A model generated the notes under the pieces. The model saw only the letters and a program-made list of their open reading frames with translations. It was not told where the DNA came from and made no database searches. From positions 32,384,936-32,448,935 of the forward strand of contig NC_058195.1 of the NCBI RefSeq assembly GCF_907165205.1: DNA of 64,000 nt. Direction: 5' to 3'. Positions 54,471 to 64,000 of this stretch are shown in pieces. The stretch is from Coccinella septempunctata (lineage: Eukaryota > Arthropoda > Insecta > Coleoptera > Coccinellidae). Both the position numbers and the translations under genes were made by a program. The first letter of the stretch is position 1, and every line of letters begins with the position of its first letter.

Positions 54471-56538
54471 GTGTAACAAGGTTATATTTGTATTGAATAG
54501 ATCAAAATCAGTTAAAAAAATTTATTCCTTTTCCATTAACTACATTAAAATATGTATCAATTTACAAGAAACATTCATCTTCAAGATCTGCAGATAATTG
54601 AAACGAAAATTGTCGTTGGCTACTGGCAATCCTGGAATATATATATTTTTATGATTTCCAGAAACAGAAAGTTTCATATTTTGTCAATTTAGGGTCATGA
54701 GAGTCCTTCTATGAATAATTGGGGTAATTATCGCAAAATTGGAGGAAAAGTAATGAATATGTACTTTTCAGAAAATTAATTGAGCAGCAGTAAATACGGG
54801 GTCTTTATTAAAGATTGTTGCATAGCATTTGGCTTCGAATGATGCTCGTTACTAGAGGGTTTTGAACTGAATAACATCATAGAATTCCGAAATTGACGCC
54901 AACTGGTGTAAAAATTATTTATAAAGAACCTGTCAGTACTAGATTGGTAGTACTACATTGGTGGTATGGAATATTTATAGTACTGAAAAGATACACTCTA
55001 CTGAAATTTTTTTTTTCAACTTGTCAAATTCCTGATCGGTGTGATTTTTGCTATTAGAACAAATAGATGTTAACAGAAGATTATATAGTGCAAGTCTCTA
55101 ACTTTCAAAAAATTCGGTAAATCGAAGGCAGTTTTTTTGTTGTAAATATGCCCGGACAGAACGATCGGTAGTTTAAGTTGCGCTATGTTTCATTAAGAAA
55201 AATGTTGTAGAGCGTGACCTTAATTTCAGACATGACGTCAGTGATGATTCTAATTTTTTATGCCTACTCTTAAGTTACACATACGCACCCAAATATTAAG
55301 TTTTTATTTCATATTCTTTTGTTCGATCTTTCAACAAACGTTGTGACCCACAGAACGACAAACTAATGAATACCCTCGTTAATCTTCGCTGCTACTCTCA
55401 TCAATAAGTTTTATTCAACTTTTTATTTGACAGAAAACGATGATCGAGAACCTCGTGACATTAAATTTTTGAAATAACCGAGTTATTTCTTCGAGTTAAA
55501 TCAGATTCCCTCGTTTTCGAATTAGTCGATGTTTGTTGAATATCTTTTCAACGACAAGAAATAAGTCTTTGATATTTGGTACATACTAGAGTGTAACTTG
55601 ATAAAACATTCAGAAATGGACTTAAAAAATCGAGAGGATAACCACTATGTGAAAAATGTACATTGATTTCGGAAATCAAGATGATTTCGGGATTTCAGAT
55701 GATGATTTCGGTCTTCAAAAGTACATCGATTTCGGAAGTGGTTACTCCCTCGGAAAAAATTTCGATAATGTATCAAATTACAGTATAATATTCCTTCACT
55801 TAAGAAAGCGCCATTTAAAAATACTAATCAACCTGTGTTAGTATATTTACAACAAAAAAACTGCCCTTTTTTACAGAATTTGTTTGAAGTTAGACTCTCA
55901 TTATTTACAAAACAATAAAAGCCCTAAAAAAAATTCATATCACAAGAACAATTTTAGTGCAGACTCTGTTTTTACAGCAACTCGAAGCAAGTAGTCGTGA
56001 AAAGAAACACAAAATTCATTCTATTCTGAGGGTGAACTGAAGAAAAGCAAAAACTCTCAGGATATGAAAAAATTAACTCACTTTTTATTCCGTCCACCAT
56101 CTGAAGTCATCCAACCATATCCGTATGGGTAACACTTCGTATTATTTCGGCATCTGTCGCTTCTTCATATTTTGTCCTTACACCAAAAGCTACTGCAAAA
56201 CATTCACAGTATGAAGTATGATACAACTTCAATCAAATGATATAATTTGCATAAATAGGTAAACAAATAACAAAAAATAAAAATACGAGTAGAAATCCAT
56301 GAAACATGGAATTCATTACCTCCCATTAAATTAAATAAATATTATAAAAAGATTAATTCGAAAATTCCATTGAAAAGATTCAACCTCTCGTTCAACCTGG
56401 TTGTGGTAAGGTAAGACCTAAGGTGAAACAGTTGAATTGTGATGAAAAATAATAAAAATATTTCGGTGACATTATGGCACAAATGGATATATTTAATAAC
56501 ACGTGTAAGTAGATGGAAAACGTTAAAGAGGAAATAAG
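54471..56538. other. AT-rich stretch, no certain gene
   Basis: The least repetitive part of the window. A minus-strand segment at about 56083-56196 is bounded by AG and GTGAGT and could be an exon of the candidate gene starting at 56589, but its reading frame is not settled. A triplicated GATTTCGG motif lies at 55665-55740. Confidence 0.35.
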
Positions 56539-56546
56539 TTACTTAC

Positions 56547-56589
56547 CAAGAATCAAGTGGTAATCATACTGGAATTTATTTCGTTCCAT
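56547..56589 (-). CDS. Candidate host first coding exon
   Basis: ATG at 56589 followed by MERNKFQYDYHLIL, then a strong donor CTTG|GTAAGT at 56547/56546. The pattern of an aromatic pair followed by hydrophobic residues (FQYDYHLIL) resembles the first beta-strand of Rab-type small GTPases such as Rab39, where the P-loop would follow in the next exon. The upstream DNA (56600-56780, on the minus-strand 5' side) is richer in G/C and CpG than its surroundings, as at an insect promoter. The identity is a guess from 14 residues. An upstream in-frame ATG at 56721 exists. Confidence 0.35.
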
Positions 56590-57204
56590 ATCAATACACA
56601 CGTTAGTCTCACACAAACACACAAAACGATCGAGACAACGCGCAAACGACATAATCAAAATGGCACCAATGAATGCTTCCTTGTTCGGCTTGCGCTTCTT
56701 CGAATGAAACCCAAATCTCACGTACTGTCGTTTCTCGTTTCTGCACTGAGCAGCTGGCTGGAGTGGCTAATGATCAGCGTTGCCGGGTCCAGAAATTTTA
56801 TTCCCCAGTATACGGTATCCAGAGTAGAGTAGATCTTTACTATGTTGAATTACCTAGATTCTGGATTTTTATTTTTATCAAGCCTTGAGAAGAACGGATA
56901 GAGAATATCGACTTCTGAAAGTAGTACTTGTTGAGTTCATTTGTATCCAAGGAATAAAATAAATAAAGTCAGTTCCTAAAGACAATATGATTAAGAATAA
57001 TTCATCTAATTCACAAATTATTTATTACTTATAATGATTAAATGCCGGTTATACAGTTACAGATAAAAGCTGAATCCAACGTTGTACCCAACTGAACTGT
57101 TTAAAATTACAATGGATTCAACTTTGAACTCGGTTTGAACCTGAACTGTAGAATGTAAAACCGTGAATTAGAGTAATTGAAGATAGTGTTATATATGAAA
57201 CTAG

Positions 57205-57500
57205 CTGACCCGGCAAACGTTGTTTTGCCATATAAATAATTTCCTAATGATCAAATTACTAAAATGGCTATTAAAAATAAGGGTTGATCGTAGAAGGGTG
57301 AAAATTAAGGATTGTATGTATTTTTGTATGTTGTATCATAAAAAAATAGAAATTAAAAATTTTGCCAAAAAAATGAAATAAAGAATTTAGGGGTGGACTA
57401 CCCCTAAGCACAAAAAATTTCATCAAAATCGGTCAAGCCGTTTCGGAGGAGTATGGTAACGAAAACTATGACACGAGAATTTTATATATTAGATAGAACA
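57205..57500 (+). repeat. Dispersed insect repeat (ACTAGCTGACCCGGCAAACG ... TTAGATAG)
   Basis: It begins ACTAGCTGACCCGGCAAACG and includes AAAATCGGTCAAGCCGTTTC near its end, then GACACGAGAATTTTATATAT. I recognise this pair of segments as a very widespread insect repeat. I cannot say with certainty whether it is a SINE or the 3' end of a LINE. Confidence 0.6.
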
Positions 57501-58149
57501 GATTTCTGGACATCGGAAAATAAATCTTAGGAAAATATCTTCAACCTGGCATCGCTGCTGATTCTATCGGGGAGGGACCAGAGATATATCTCTGGGAGGG
57601 ACTGGGAATGCCGCGTCGACGCACACTAGTCTAGTGGAGAGAAGAGCGCGTTATTTGAAAGTTAACTAGGATACGACGAAAATTTAAAGCTGCATTCAAT
57701 ATACATAAAGGGGTAGTAGGTGAATGTAATTGAGTATCTTCGAAGTAATTCAAGCGATAAAATGAAATATAAATTGATGCTACTCTATGCAATATAGTTT
57801 CAATAGAATATCTATGAATATAGACGAAATTATAAATTGTTGAAGAAACAAGGTATAGACTATATACCGTCAAATATATTCTTACAGATATTTTGTTGTT
57901 ATTATTTGCCCTTTCGACGTACTATAATGACTACCCAGTGCGAAAAGAATAATAGCATATACACAATTTTTTCTTCACACATTAAAAAGACAGTAACGTT
58001 AGACGAGAGGGATGCTAACGACAGAACATTAAATAAAATGTCAGTAGGATATTTCACGGATATAACCCAAAATATTCCGCACAAAAATCCGGTGATGTGT
58101 TGAGATATTCCTGCCAGTATTTCTTATATATTCATTTAAATATAAGAAT

Positions 58150-58882
58150 TTTTATATGAAAACGTTACGGTGAAATTGAAATATCTTTCAAAAATATTTC
58201 CTGAAATATTTCATGAAATATTAACAATTCATTTGGGCTTCCACTTCATCTTTCAGAAATATTGCAAAGAAATATTCTGGAGCGATTTCTGAAATATGTA
58301 TTGTAGCATTATTTGAAACGTTAATGAAATGTTTAGTTGCATTATAGGTACTTCGGAAGACAAATAAAATATTTCATACATATATAAGCGATCTTCATAC
58401 AAATTATTTACCACCCAATCTTTCAAAGAGCATTCAGTAAGATTTCGGGAATGATAATTGATATAATTTTTACACTTTCAGCTTTCCATCGAAAATCTTC
58501 CACTGAAATATTATTTTAAGGTTTTTTTCAATGTATTATGTAGACGAATTGGAAATATTTAGTTTATATTACTGCAAATATATTTTGAAAAATTCAAGAA
58601 ATATTTCTCACGAATATTCTGATTCCTATGGATATTTATTTTCCTGAAATATTGTAAAATCTGTCATAAAAATTTCGTAGAATATTTCATGAAATATTAA
58701 TGAATCTTTTGAAGTCATATTTCATGAAACATTTATCACATATCATGGAAATATTCTGCCAATCTTGCAAAAAATTTCTTGCTGTAAATATTCTCGAAAC
58801 CTTTCTAAATATTTCAATGAAATCTTTCTTGAGAATATTTTTCAAATTTTTCACTGCAATATTCCATGCTGTGTGGGTTGTG
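58150..58882. repeat. GAAATATTTC-rich repeat block B
   Basis: Same motif content as block A, ending AATATTCCATGCTGTGTGGG, the inverse of block A's outer end. The two blocks thus face each other across 3.7 kb. Either two insertions of one family or the two ends of one large element. Confidence 0.65.
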
Positions 58883-60226
58883 CAATCCACATAAAACGCC
58901 TTAAATTTTAAATATCCATTCTAATTTTTCATTTGTAAGTGCTAAAAATAATTTTTTGGGAAACGGTTGAAATGGTTATTTCAAAATGTAACGTTTCGAA
59001 GATATTTCATGAAAAATACATCATTTTCGTCAGAAGGATTATTCCCTATTGTAATGTTTTCAGTTCTTGAATTCTCACTTCAAATTACAATCAATATTTC
59101 TGGATCAATAATTTATTCGATAACTATCATCATACATACAAGTCTACATAATGAATGAATGGAAGAATGTTTGAGTTCCAGATGTATAAAATATTGCGTG
59201 ATGCGCAATGACGATACATGACATCATCTTTCCCTTAAATTCACTAACATAAGTCTAAACAATTCCTAATTCTTAATCACTAATTCTATAACATAAGTCT
59301 GAATATTTCACAATCCCCCAAGTTATAACAAATAATATATAAATTAACTTCTAATTCTTGAACTGAAAGCAATACATATTACAATTCATTATATTGCCAA
59401 CATTATTTAAGTCTTACGTACAACAACATGAGAACCATGATGGTCATAAACTAATCTATCAGGAGGTTTAATATTTTGTCTTAAATTCCTCACCCTCAAT
59501 TCACGATTATTAACTTCATGTTCAATAATTTCATTTGCTTTACCATTATGTTCTACAGTATTTTGTGCATCTGTGTTTGGATAAATTATGTTAGGACCTA
59601 GTTTCTTCATTTGATTAGTATGTCTCTTCCAAACTTTTTGTAACTCTCCTATTTCTATCAAGTAAGTACATTTACCAATTTTCTTCAAAATTCTACCCTT
59701 AATCCAAGATATAAAATTTTGATTTCTATAATCTTTGACTAAAACTACCTCTCCCATATCGAAAGCTACATTTCTATTTCCTTTATAATATGATTTCTGT
59801 TTTTGTTGTTCATGTTTTACTTTCTTTGTTATATTTTCATCTTGAAATGAAAAAAACCTTTGGCTTCAGGCAATAGAAGATCAAACCTATTTTTAGGCTT
59901 TCTACCAAACATTAAGTTGGCTGGTGTAACATCAGTAGTGCAGTGTGGAGTATTTCTATAGTCAAATAAGAAACGTTCAAGTATCATGTCGCATTCCGCA
60001 GCAGAGTTTTCGGGAAGAACCTTCTTAAGAGCGTTCTTTACAGTTTTAACCGTGTTTTCAGCGGCCCCATTCGAACTTGGGTTGTATGGAGGGCTAGTTA
60101 TATGATTAACTCCATTTTTAGACAAGAAAGTTTTAAATTCATCAGAGGCAAAATATGTTGCATTATCAGATACAACCGTATTAGGTAACCCAAATCTCGA
60201 AAACAAATTTCTGAGTGCTTTTATAG
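58883..60226 (-). mobile_element. Ty3/gypsy element, 3' part
   Basis: The integrase end of a gypsy pol (60226-59407) is followed leftward by a polypurine tract (TTGGGGGAT, 59313-59321) and a probable 3' LTR starting TGTGAAATATTC at 59312, of unknown length. The 5' part is missing: the frame is cut at 60226 by the neighbouring gypsy element's LTR, so the rest may lie beyond the right edge of the window. Confidence 0.65.
59407..60226 (-). pseudogene. gypsy integrase C-terminal part, frameshifted
   Basis: The frame opens with RNLFSRFGLPNTVVSDNATYF (second catalytic Asp in V-S-D-N) and has the catalytic Glu in GAAENTVKTVKNAL and FDYRNTPHCTTDVTPANLMFG. A frame change in a T7 run near 59852 leads to the C-terminal frame (MGEVVLVKDYRNQNFI, then KVWKRHTNQMKKL, ending near VVVRKT). 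It is closely related to the integrase of the gypsy at 19.1-24.2 kb, sharing SSNGAAEN-VKTV and RIWKRHTNQ/KVWKRHTNQ motifs. Confidence 0.85.
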
Positions 60227-60249
60227 ATAATAATAATAATAATAATAAA
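60227..60249. repeat. (AAT)n microsatellite
   Basis: About seven AAT units at the boundary between two gypsy elements. It may be the inner edge of the 3' LTR of the right-hand element or an expanded target site. Confidence 0.8.
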
Positions 60250-60568
60250 TCTTTATAAGAATGGAAATCAATTCAATTTCTCACTTCAAGAAATAGACGA
60301 TTTGATGTCTTCAATCTGAAAGATTTATTATCTTTAGTTGGAAATATAACAAATAAACTCTGATAACTCTTAAGAATAACTTACTAACCTGAAAGAAATC
60401 AAAAACAATGCTATTCCTTTAGGTTTTCAATGAACAATATTTGAAATATGAATTGACATGAATTAATAATTGACAAATCAAGGCATTCTCTAAGTTGAAA
60501 TTAAATAAAACATAGAAAGGAAAATAGAAAGTTGTCTTTTAGAGAAAATGACACTGTTCATTTTTACA
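60250..60568 (-). repeat. 3' LTR of right-hand gypsy element
   Basis: It starts with TGTAAAAATGAACAG one position after the purine tract and runs to the AAT repeat. The inner end is uncertain because the matching 5' LTR is outside the window. Confidence 0.55.
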
Positions 60569-60596
60569 TCCCCCCACACAAAGTATGCAACAACCA

Positions 60597-63341
60597 CTAT
60601 ATGTTGGCGTTGTCATATGGGAGCAACTTTGTTACATGAAAATAATTATTGTCCTTTTTTCTATTTCCAATGTCTATCTCGTAGATAGTGCCGGAAATTT
60701 TCTTCACTATTGGAAAAGGTCCTATTCTTATTTCCTCAAGTTTTTTTCTATTCAATTTAGATTTATTTTCAACATAAACATAATCTCCAATTTTAAAATC
60801 ATAATCTTTCCTGTTCTTGTCGACAAGTTTTTTATTGTATTCATGATAACGTAAAGAATTTTTAAATGCTATTTCCTTATCTTTTGGTAAATTACTCTTT
60901 TCTATAAGTTCTTCAGGAGCAATGGGATCAGTTTTTCCATAAAGTAAATATTCTGGGCTATATCCAGTTACAGAATGGTCCGTCCTATTGTATTCTTCAA
61001 TACATTCATCTGCTATTTTCGTCCAAACTCTAGTTTTCTTCTCATTTTGTTTGCATCTTATTCTGTTCACTAATGTCTGATTTAGCCGTTCATTCAAACC
61101 ATTTGAAAAAGGACAATCTACTGCTGTAAAAATCAACTGTATATTCAAATTTTTCATGTGCTGTCTGAATTTTTCCGAATTTATTCCTGGGTATTGATCT
61201 GTTAATAATGTTTTGATTGGTCGTTTATCTTGAATTTTATTAATTAATGTGATGAAGTCTTCGGTTGTTTGGTGTTTGAAAGTACTCGCAAATGCATATC
61301 GAGTAAAATGGTCAACTAGGAGATGAAGGTATCTTTTTGAAGAGCGATTTCCAGCAAAGCCTCCAATTGTGCCCAGTGACATTATCTCAAAGGGTTCTTT
61401 TGCTGGGCCCAGCTGTGAAAGAAGTCCATACTTTTGACCTACTCTCGTTTTATTTTTACAACAGATGTCACATGATCCACAAATTTCTCTCGCCAGCGAA
61501 TCCATATTTTGAATGTAATAAAACTTTCTAATTTTTGTATTTATCTTACTAGCACAAATGTGGCCATAATGATTGTGCAATTTTCTGATTAAATCTTTTC
61601 CAAAATCATTCGATAAAATTATTTTTTTGCTATTTTTCTGCAATTTGTAAAATATTTCTTTCTGTACAATAGTTCTTTTCATATTATTTATCATTGAGAG
61701 ATTATTCTGTTGATCGTTTTTTATTTCATTTAATGCCACCAAATTAACTGTTATTAAACATTCGTCCATATTCTCCGTTTCCTTCAGAACTGGGTTTCTA
61801 GAAAGACAATCTGCTTCTACATTTTGTTTTCCTGGTTCATATCTAATTTCAAAATCAAATTGTGATAAATAATTCATCATGTCACCCAACTCTTCATCTG
61901 GTCTTGTGCGAAATTCTTTTCCTTCTAATGGCTTATGATCAGTAATAACAACGAATTTTTTTCCCATTAGCCAATATTTCCAAAATTTTATTGCCTCCTT
62001 AATTGCCAGACATTCTAGAAATATTGCTTTTTTATTCTTCTGATATTTATTCAATTTTTTGGAAAAATAGGCTACGGGTTTCATTTCACCATTAATCTGT
62101 TTTTGTTTAAGAACAGCTCCTACTCCTTGAATACTGGCATCAGTATATATAGTCGTATAGGCATTTGGGTCGAAAATTGCAAGAACTGGTTCAGAACAAA
62201 GGATGTCCTTAACCTTAATGAAAGCTTTCTGACAATCCAATGACCAATTGAATTTTACATCTTTCCTCAGTAAATTATGCAACGGTTCTAATAATCTAGC
62301 GGAATCTTTTATATATTTGTGATAAAAATTAACTTTGCCCAAGAATTGCCTTATCTTCTTCCGATTATCTGGTGGAGAAAAATTTCTTATGGAAATCAAA
62401 TTGTCATTTATGGGTCGTACTGTGTTATTTCCAACAATATGTCCTAAATATTTGACTTCTTCTTTAGCAAAATTGCATTTGATAAATTTAAGTCTGAATC
62501 CTTCTTCACATATTGCTTTCAAGAGTTCCTCCAAATGTTCTATATGTTGTTCAAATGTTGAAGAAAATATCAGAATATCATCTATATAATTTTGGCAGAA
62601 TGAATTCAAGTTATATTTCCTGATAATATTATTCAAAATACGTTGAAATATCGCTGGGGATGTTTTAAGTCCAAAAGGTAAACATTTCCATTGCCAGTGA
62701 CCATTTTGCGTCACAAAAGCAGTCTTATATCTATCTTTGATACGAACAGGAATCGACCAAAAGGCAGAATTTACATCTAATGTAGTAAAAAACTTTGCAT
62801 TACGAGTTTTCGCTAAAATTTCATCGATCAATGGGAAAGGCTGTGGTTCGGGAACAATCAATTTATTGAGTTCACGGAAATCGACACACAATCTTGTCTT
62901 AGATCCCTCATCTCTTTTATATGCCAACGTGACTGGTGCTGCAAAAGGTGAGGAAGATTCTTCAATCAGATTCGCCTTCAACAATTTTCCTATTTGAAAT
63001 TCTATCTCTTTTTGATCCTCCATTGAACATCTGTATGGCTTTTTAGCTACAAATTTGTGTTCTAAAAGTTTTATATGTGCTTCATTATTCTGCACCAAAC
63101 CAATATCAGATTTGTGTTTTGCAAAAATATTATCATATTTATTTATTAACATTTCAATTTTATTCCTCTGATTTGTTGTCAAATGTTCTAATTTCGCTTC
63201 GAAAAGTTCTGTAGGTATACCTTCATTGAAGTTGATATTGTAATAATTGTTATTATCATTATTATTATAGAAAGAATCAATCTTTCTCTCTTCATTCATC
63301 TCTAATCTTTGATAAATTTTCAAATCAAAATCTTGTTTCAA
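60597..63341 (-). CDS. gypsy pol (RT-RNase H-integrase), first integrase Asp lost
   Basis: A 914-residue open frame. Reverse transcriptase (about residues 100-340): TRLCVDFRELNKL, TTLDVNSAFWSI, CLPFGLKTSP and catalytic NYIDDILIF. RNase H (about 395-515): TIYTDASIQG, ECLAIKEAI and VITDHKPL, ending in NVEADCLSRNP. Integrase: H-H-C-C finger (LHNHYGH...CGSCDIC); the catalytic core reads MSLGTIGGFAG where the family has Asp after S-L, then LLTDQYPG and Glu in FSNGLNERLNQTL. The first catalytic Asp is therefore Gly, and integration should fail. The C-terminal part has YDFKIGDYVYVENKSKL and ends HVTKLLPYDNANI. The first 17 nt overlap the protease frame. Confidence 0.9.
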   Translation of the reverse strand: MKQDFDLKIYQRLEMNEERKIDSFYNNNDNNNYYNINFNEGIPTELFEAKLEHLTTNQRNKIEMLINKYDNIFAKHKSDIGLVQNNEAHIKLLEHKFVAKKPYRCSMEDQKEIEFQIGKLLKANLIEESSSPFAAPVTLAYKRDEGSKTRLCVDFRELNKLIVPEPQPFPLIDEILAKTRNAKFFTTLDVNSAFWSIPVRIKDRYKTAFVTQNGHWQWKCLPFGLKTSPAIFQRILNNIIRKYNLNSFCQNYIDDILIFSSTFEQHIEHLEELLKAICEEGFRLKFIKCNFAKEEVKYLGHIVGNNTVRPINDNLISIRNFSPPDNRKKIRQFLGKVNFYHKYIKDSARLLEPLHNLLRKDVKFNWSLDCQKAFIKVKDILCSEPVLAIFDPNAYTTIYTDASIQGVGAVLKQKQINGEMKPVAYFSKKLNKYQKNKKAIFLECLAIKEAIKFWKYWLMGKKFVVITDHKPLEGKEFRTRPDEELGDMMNYLSQFDFEIRYEPGKQNVEADCLSRNPVLKETENMDECLITVNLVALNEIKNDQQNNLSMINNMKRTIVQKEIFYKLQKNSKKIILSNDFGKDLIRKLHNHYGHICASKINTKIRKFYYIQNMDSLAREICGSCDICCKNKTRVGQKYGLLSQLGPAKEPFEIMSLGTIGGFAGNRSSKRYLHLLVDHFTRYAFASTFKHQTTEDFITLINKIQDKRPIKTLLTDQYPGINSEKFRQHMKNLNIQLIFTAVDCPFSNGLNERLNQTLVNRIRCKQNEKKTRVWTKIADECIEEYNRTDHSVTGYSPEYLLYGKTDPIAPEELIEKSNLPKDKEIAFKNSLRYHEYNKKLVDKNRKDYDFKIGDYVYVENKSKLNRKKLEEIRIGPFPIVKKISGTIYEIDIGNRKKDNNYFHVTKLLPYDNANI

Positions 63342-64000
63342 TTGAATATTGCAAAATAGAATCTAATCCGAGTAGAATATCATACTCGAAATTTTTATCA
63401 TTAATTACAAAAAACTCAACTTCTTTTTCAATATCATTGATTCTCATTTTTGTAGTTATTTTTCCTGAAAAATTTGCCCTGCCATTGACTGTTTTGAATG
63501 TGTTCCTATCCTCTCGAATGTGTAGACATAACTCATCTGCCACTTTCGAATTCAGAAGAGTGACATTTGAGCCTGAATCATAAATTCCACATAATTCATT
63601 TTCATTTACGAACACTTTCAATTTGATCAATGGCAACAAAACTAGTTTTTTTTGATCGGAAATGGCCTCATTTAATTCATCCTGTACCCCAACATTGTTC
63701 ACCGTTCTTATGCTACCGGATACGTTCTCTTGTTTAAAATTAAATCTCCTATTCTTTAGCCGACATAGAGCTTCTGGATGGAATCTCCCTGGGAAACCAT
63801 TTTTATCACAAATTGAACATGGTTCCTTCTTATCTGCTTTTGTTAGTGAAGGAAGTTGTTCGGCCGATTTGTTCATTTTGCCATTTTTGGTATTTCGAGC
63901 ATTTTCATATTTTGTTGAACCTTCTAACTTTCGTAACTCACCTAATAATTTCTCAAAAGTTGTTACATTCGATCGATCAATTCTATCTTGTAAAAAATTT
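63325..64000 (-). CDS. gypsy gag-protease, partial at window edge
   Basis: The frame is open from 64000 to 63325. The part right of 63876 reads RSNVTTFEKLLGELRKLEGS. A Cys/His finger follows (CSICDKNGFPGRFHPEALC), then an aspartic protease with catalytic GIYDSGSNVTLLNS and a flap/second loop YDILLGLDSI. The frame ends SIETRF at 63325, overlapping pol by 17 nt in another frame. A -1 ribosomal shift or a mutation must join them. The start lies outside the window. Confidence 0.85.
   Translation of the reverse strand, partial: NFLQDRIDRSNVTTFEKLLGELRKLEGSTKYENARNTKNGKMNKSAEQLPSLTKADKKEPCSICDKNGFPGRFHPEALCRLKNRRFNFKQENVSGSIRTVNNVGVQDELNEAISDQKKLVLLPLIKLKVFVNENELCGIYDSGSNVTLLNSKVADELCLHIREDRNTFKTVNGRANFSGKITTKMRINDIEKEVEFFVINDKNFEYDILLGLDSILQYSIETRF

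Larger units (their letters stand above)
60250..64000 (-). mobile_element. Ty3/gypsy element, pol nearly intact, runs off right edge
   Basis: Reading leftward: gag-protease (64000-63325, open at the edge), pol (63341-60597), polypurine tract (GTGTGGGGGGA, about 60569-60580) and a 3' LTR from TGTAAAAATG at 60568 to about 60250. The element interrupts the older gypsy remnant to its left. Its 5' LTR and the start of gag are beyond 64000. Confidence 0.85.

Noticed and set aside
1..64000. tRNA, rRNA, CRISPR arrays, bacterial operons
   Set aside because: Looked for cloverleaf-like and repeat-spacer patterns; the only tRNA-like match is the primer site of the TRIM, which lacks the rest of a tRNA.

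Overview
The window looks like insect nuclear DNA: AT-rich, spliced in places, and built almost entirely of mobile elements nested in one another. No host gene is certain. The families present (Polinton/Maverick, Ty1/copia, Ty3/gypsy, a BEL/Pao relic, three kinds of LINE, Penelope-like elements, hAT elements, and many long foldback elements ending in CAGGGTG with TA target sites) fit a repeat-rich insect genome. I cannot name the species. There is no bacterial signature: no operons with ribosome-binding sites, no rRNA and no CRISPR.

Left part (about 1.5-14.2 kb): a decayed Polinton, a large self-synthesising, virus-like DNA transposon. Leftward genes encode a SANT-like exon, a penton/minor-capsid-like protein (frameshifted), an adenain-like cysteine protease and a phospholipase-A2-like protein. 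Rightward genes encode the packaging ATPase, a protein of unknown function, a coiled-coil protein, a DDE integrase with chromodomain and an unknown protein. Leftward again come an unknown protein (nonsense mutation), protein-primed DNA polymerase B (two stops, at least two frameshifts) and a small unknown protein. I do not find the double-jelly-roll major capsid gene or the terminal inverted repeats. A 1.6 kb foldback element sits at the very end of one Polinton gene.

15.3-25.4 kb: a non-autonomous hAT element with a perfect 8-bp target duplication; a foldback rich in AAGGTCA motifs; and a CAGGGTG foldback carrying a complete but mutated Ty3/gypsy element (5-bp target duplication), which itself contains a LINE fragment. 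Another palindrome follows.

25.8-33.1 kb: a near full-length LINE (ORF1, endonuclease, reverse transcriptase) abutting a 3'-truncated, protease-less copia element on the other strand.

33.1-42.4 kb: nested foldbacks; a 933-bp TRIM (miniature LTR retrotransposon) on the minus strand with a primer site matching tRNA-Trp; and a hAT transposase pseudogene split by two head-to-head Penelope-like copies, with a MITE near their junction.

42.6-53.4 kb: one LINE on the plus strand and two on the minus strand, one of which carries a solo LTR of the TRIM, plus a BEL/Pao integrase scrap and one unrecognised reading frame.

53.4-59.1 kb: the least repeat-dense stretch. It has two inverted blocks of GAAATATTTC-rich DNA and one candidate host first exon at about 56.55-56.59 kb. 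59.1-64.0 kb: the end of a gypsy element interrupted by a second gypsy element whose pol is almost intact and whose gag runs off the right edge.

Many coding frames are disrupted, so most entries are pseudogenes. The best-preserved frames are the Polinton ATPase and integrase, the LINE ORF1s and the 914-residue gypsy pol.
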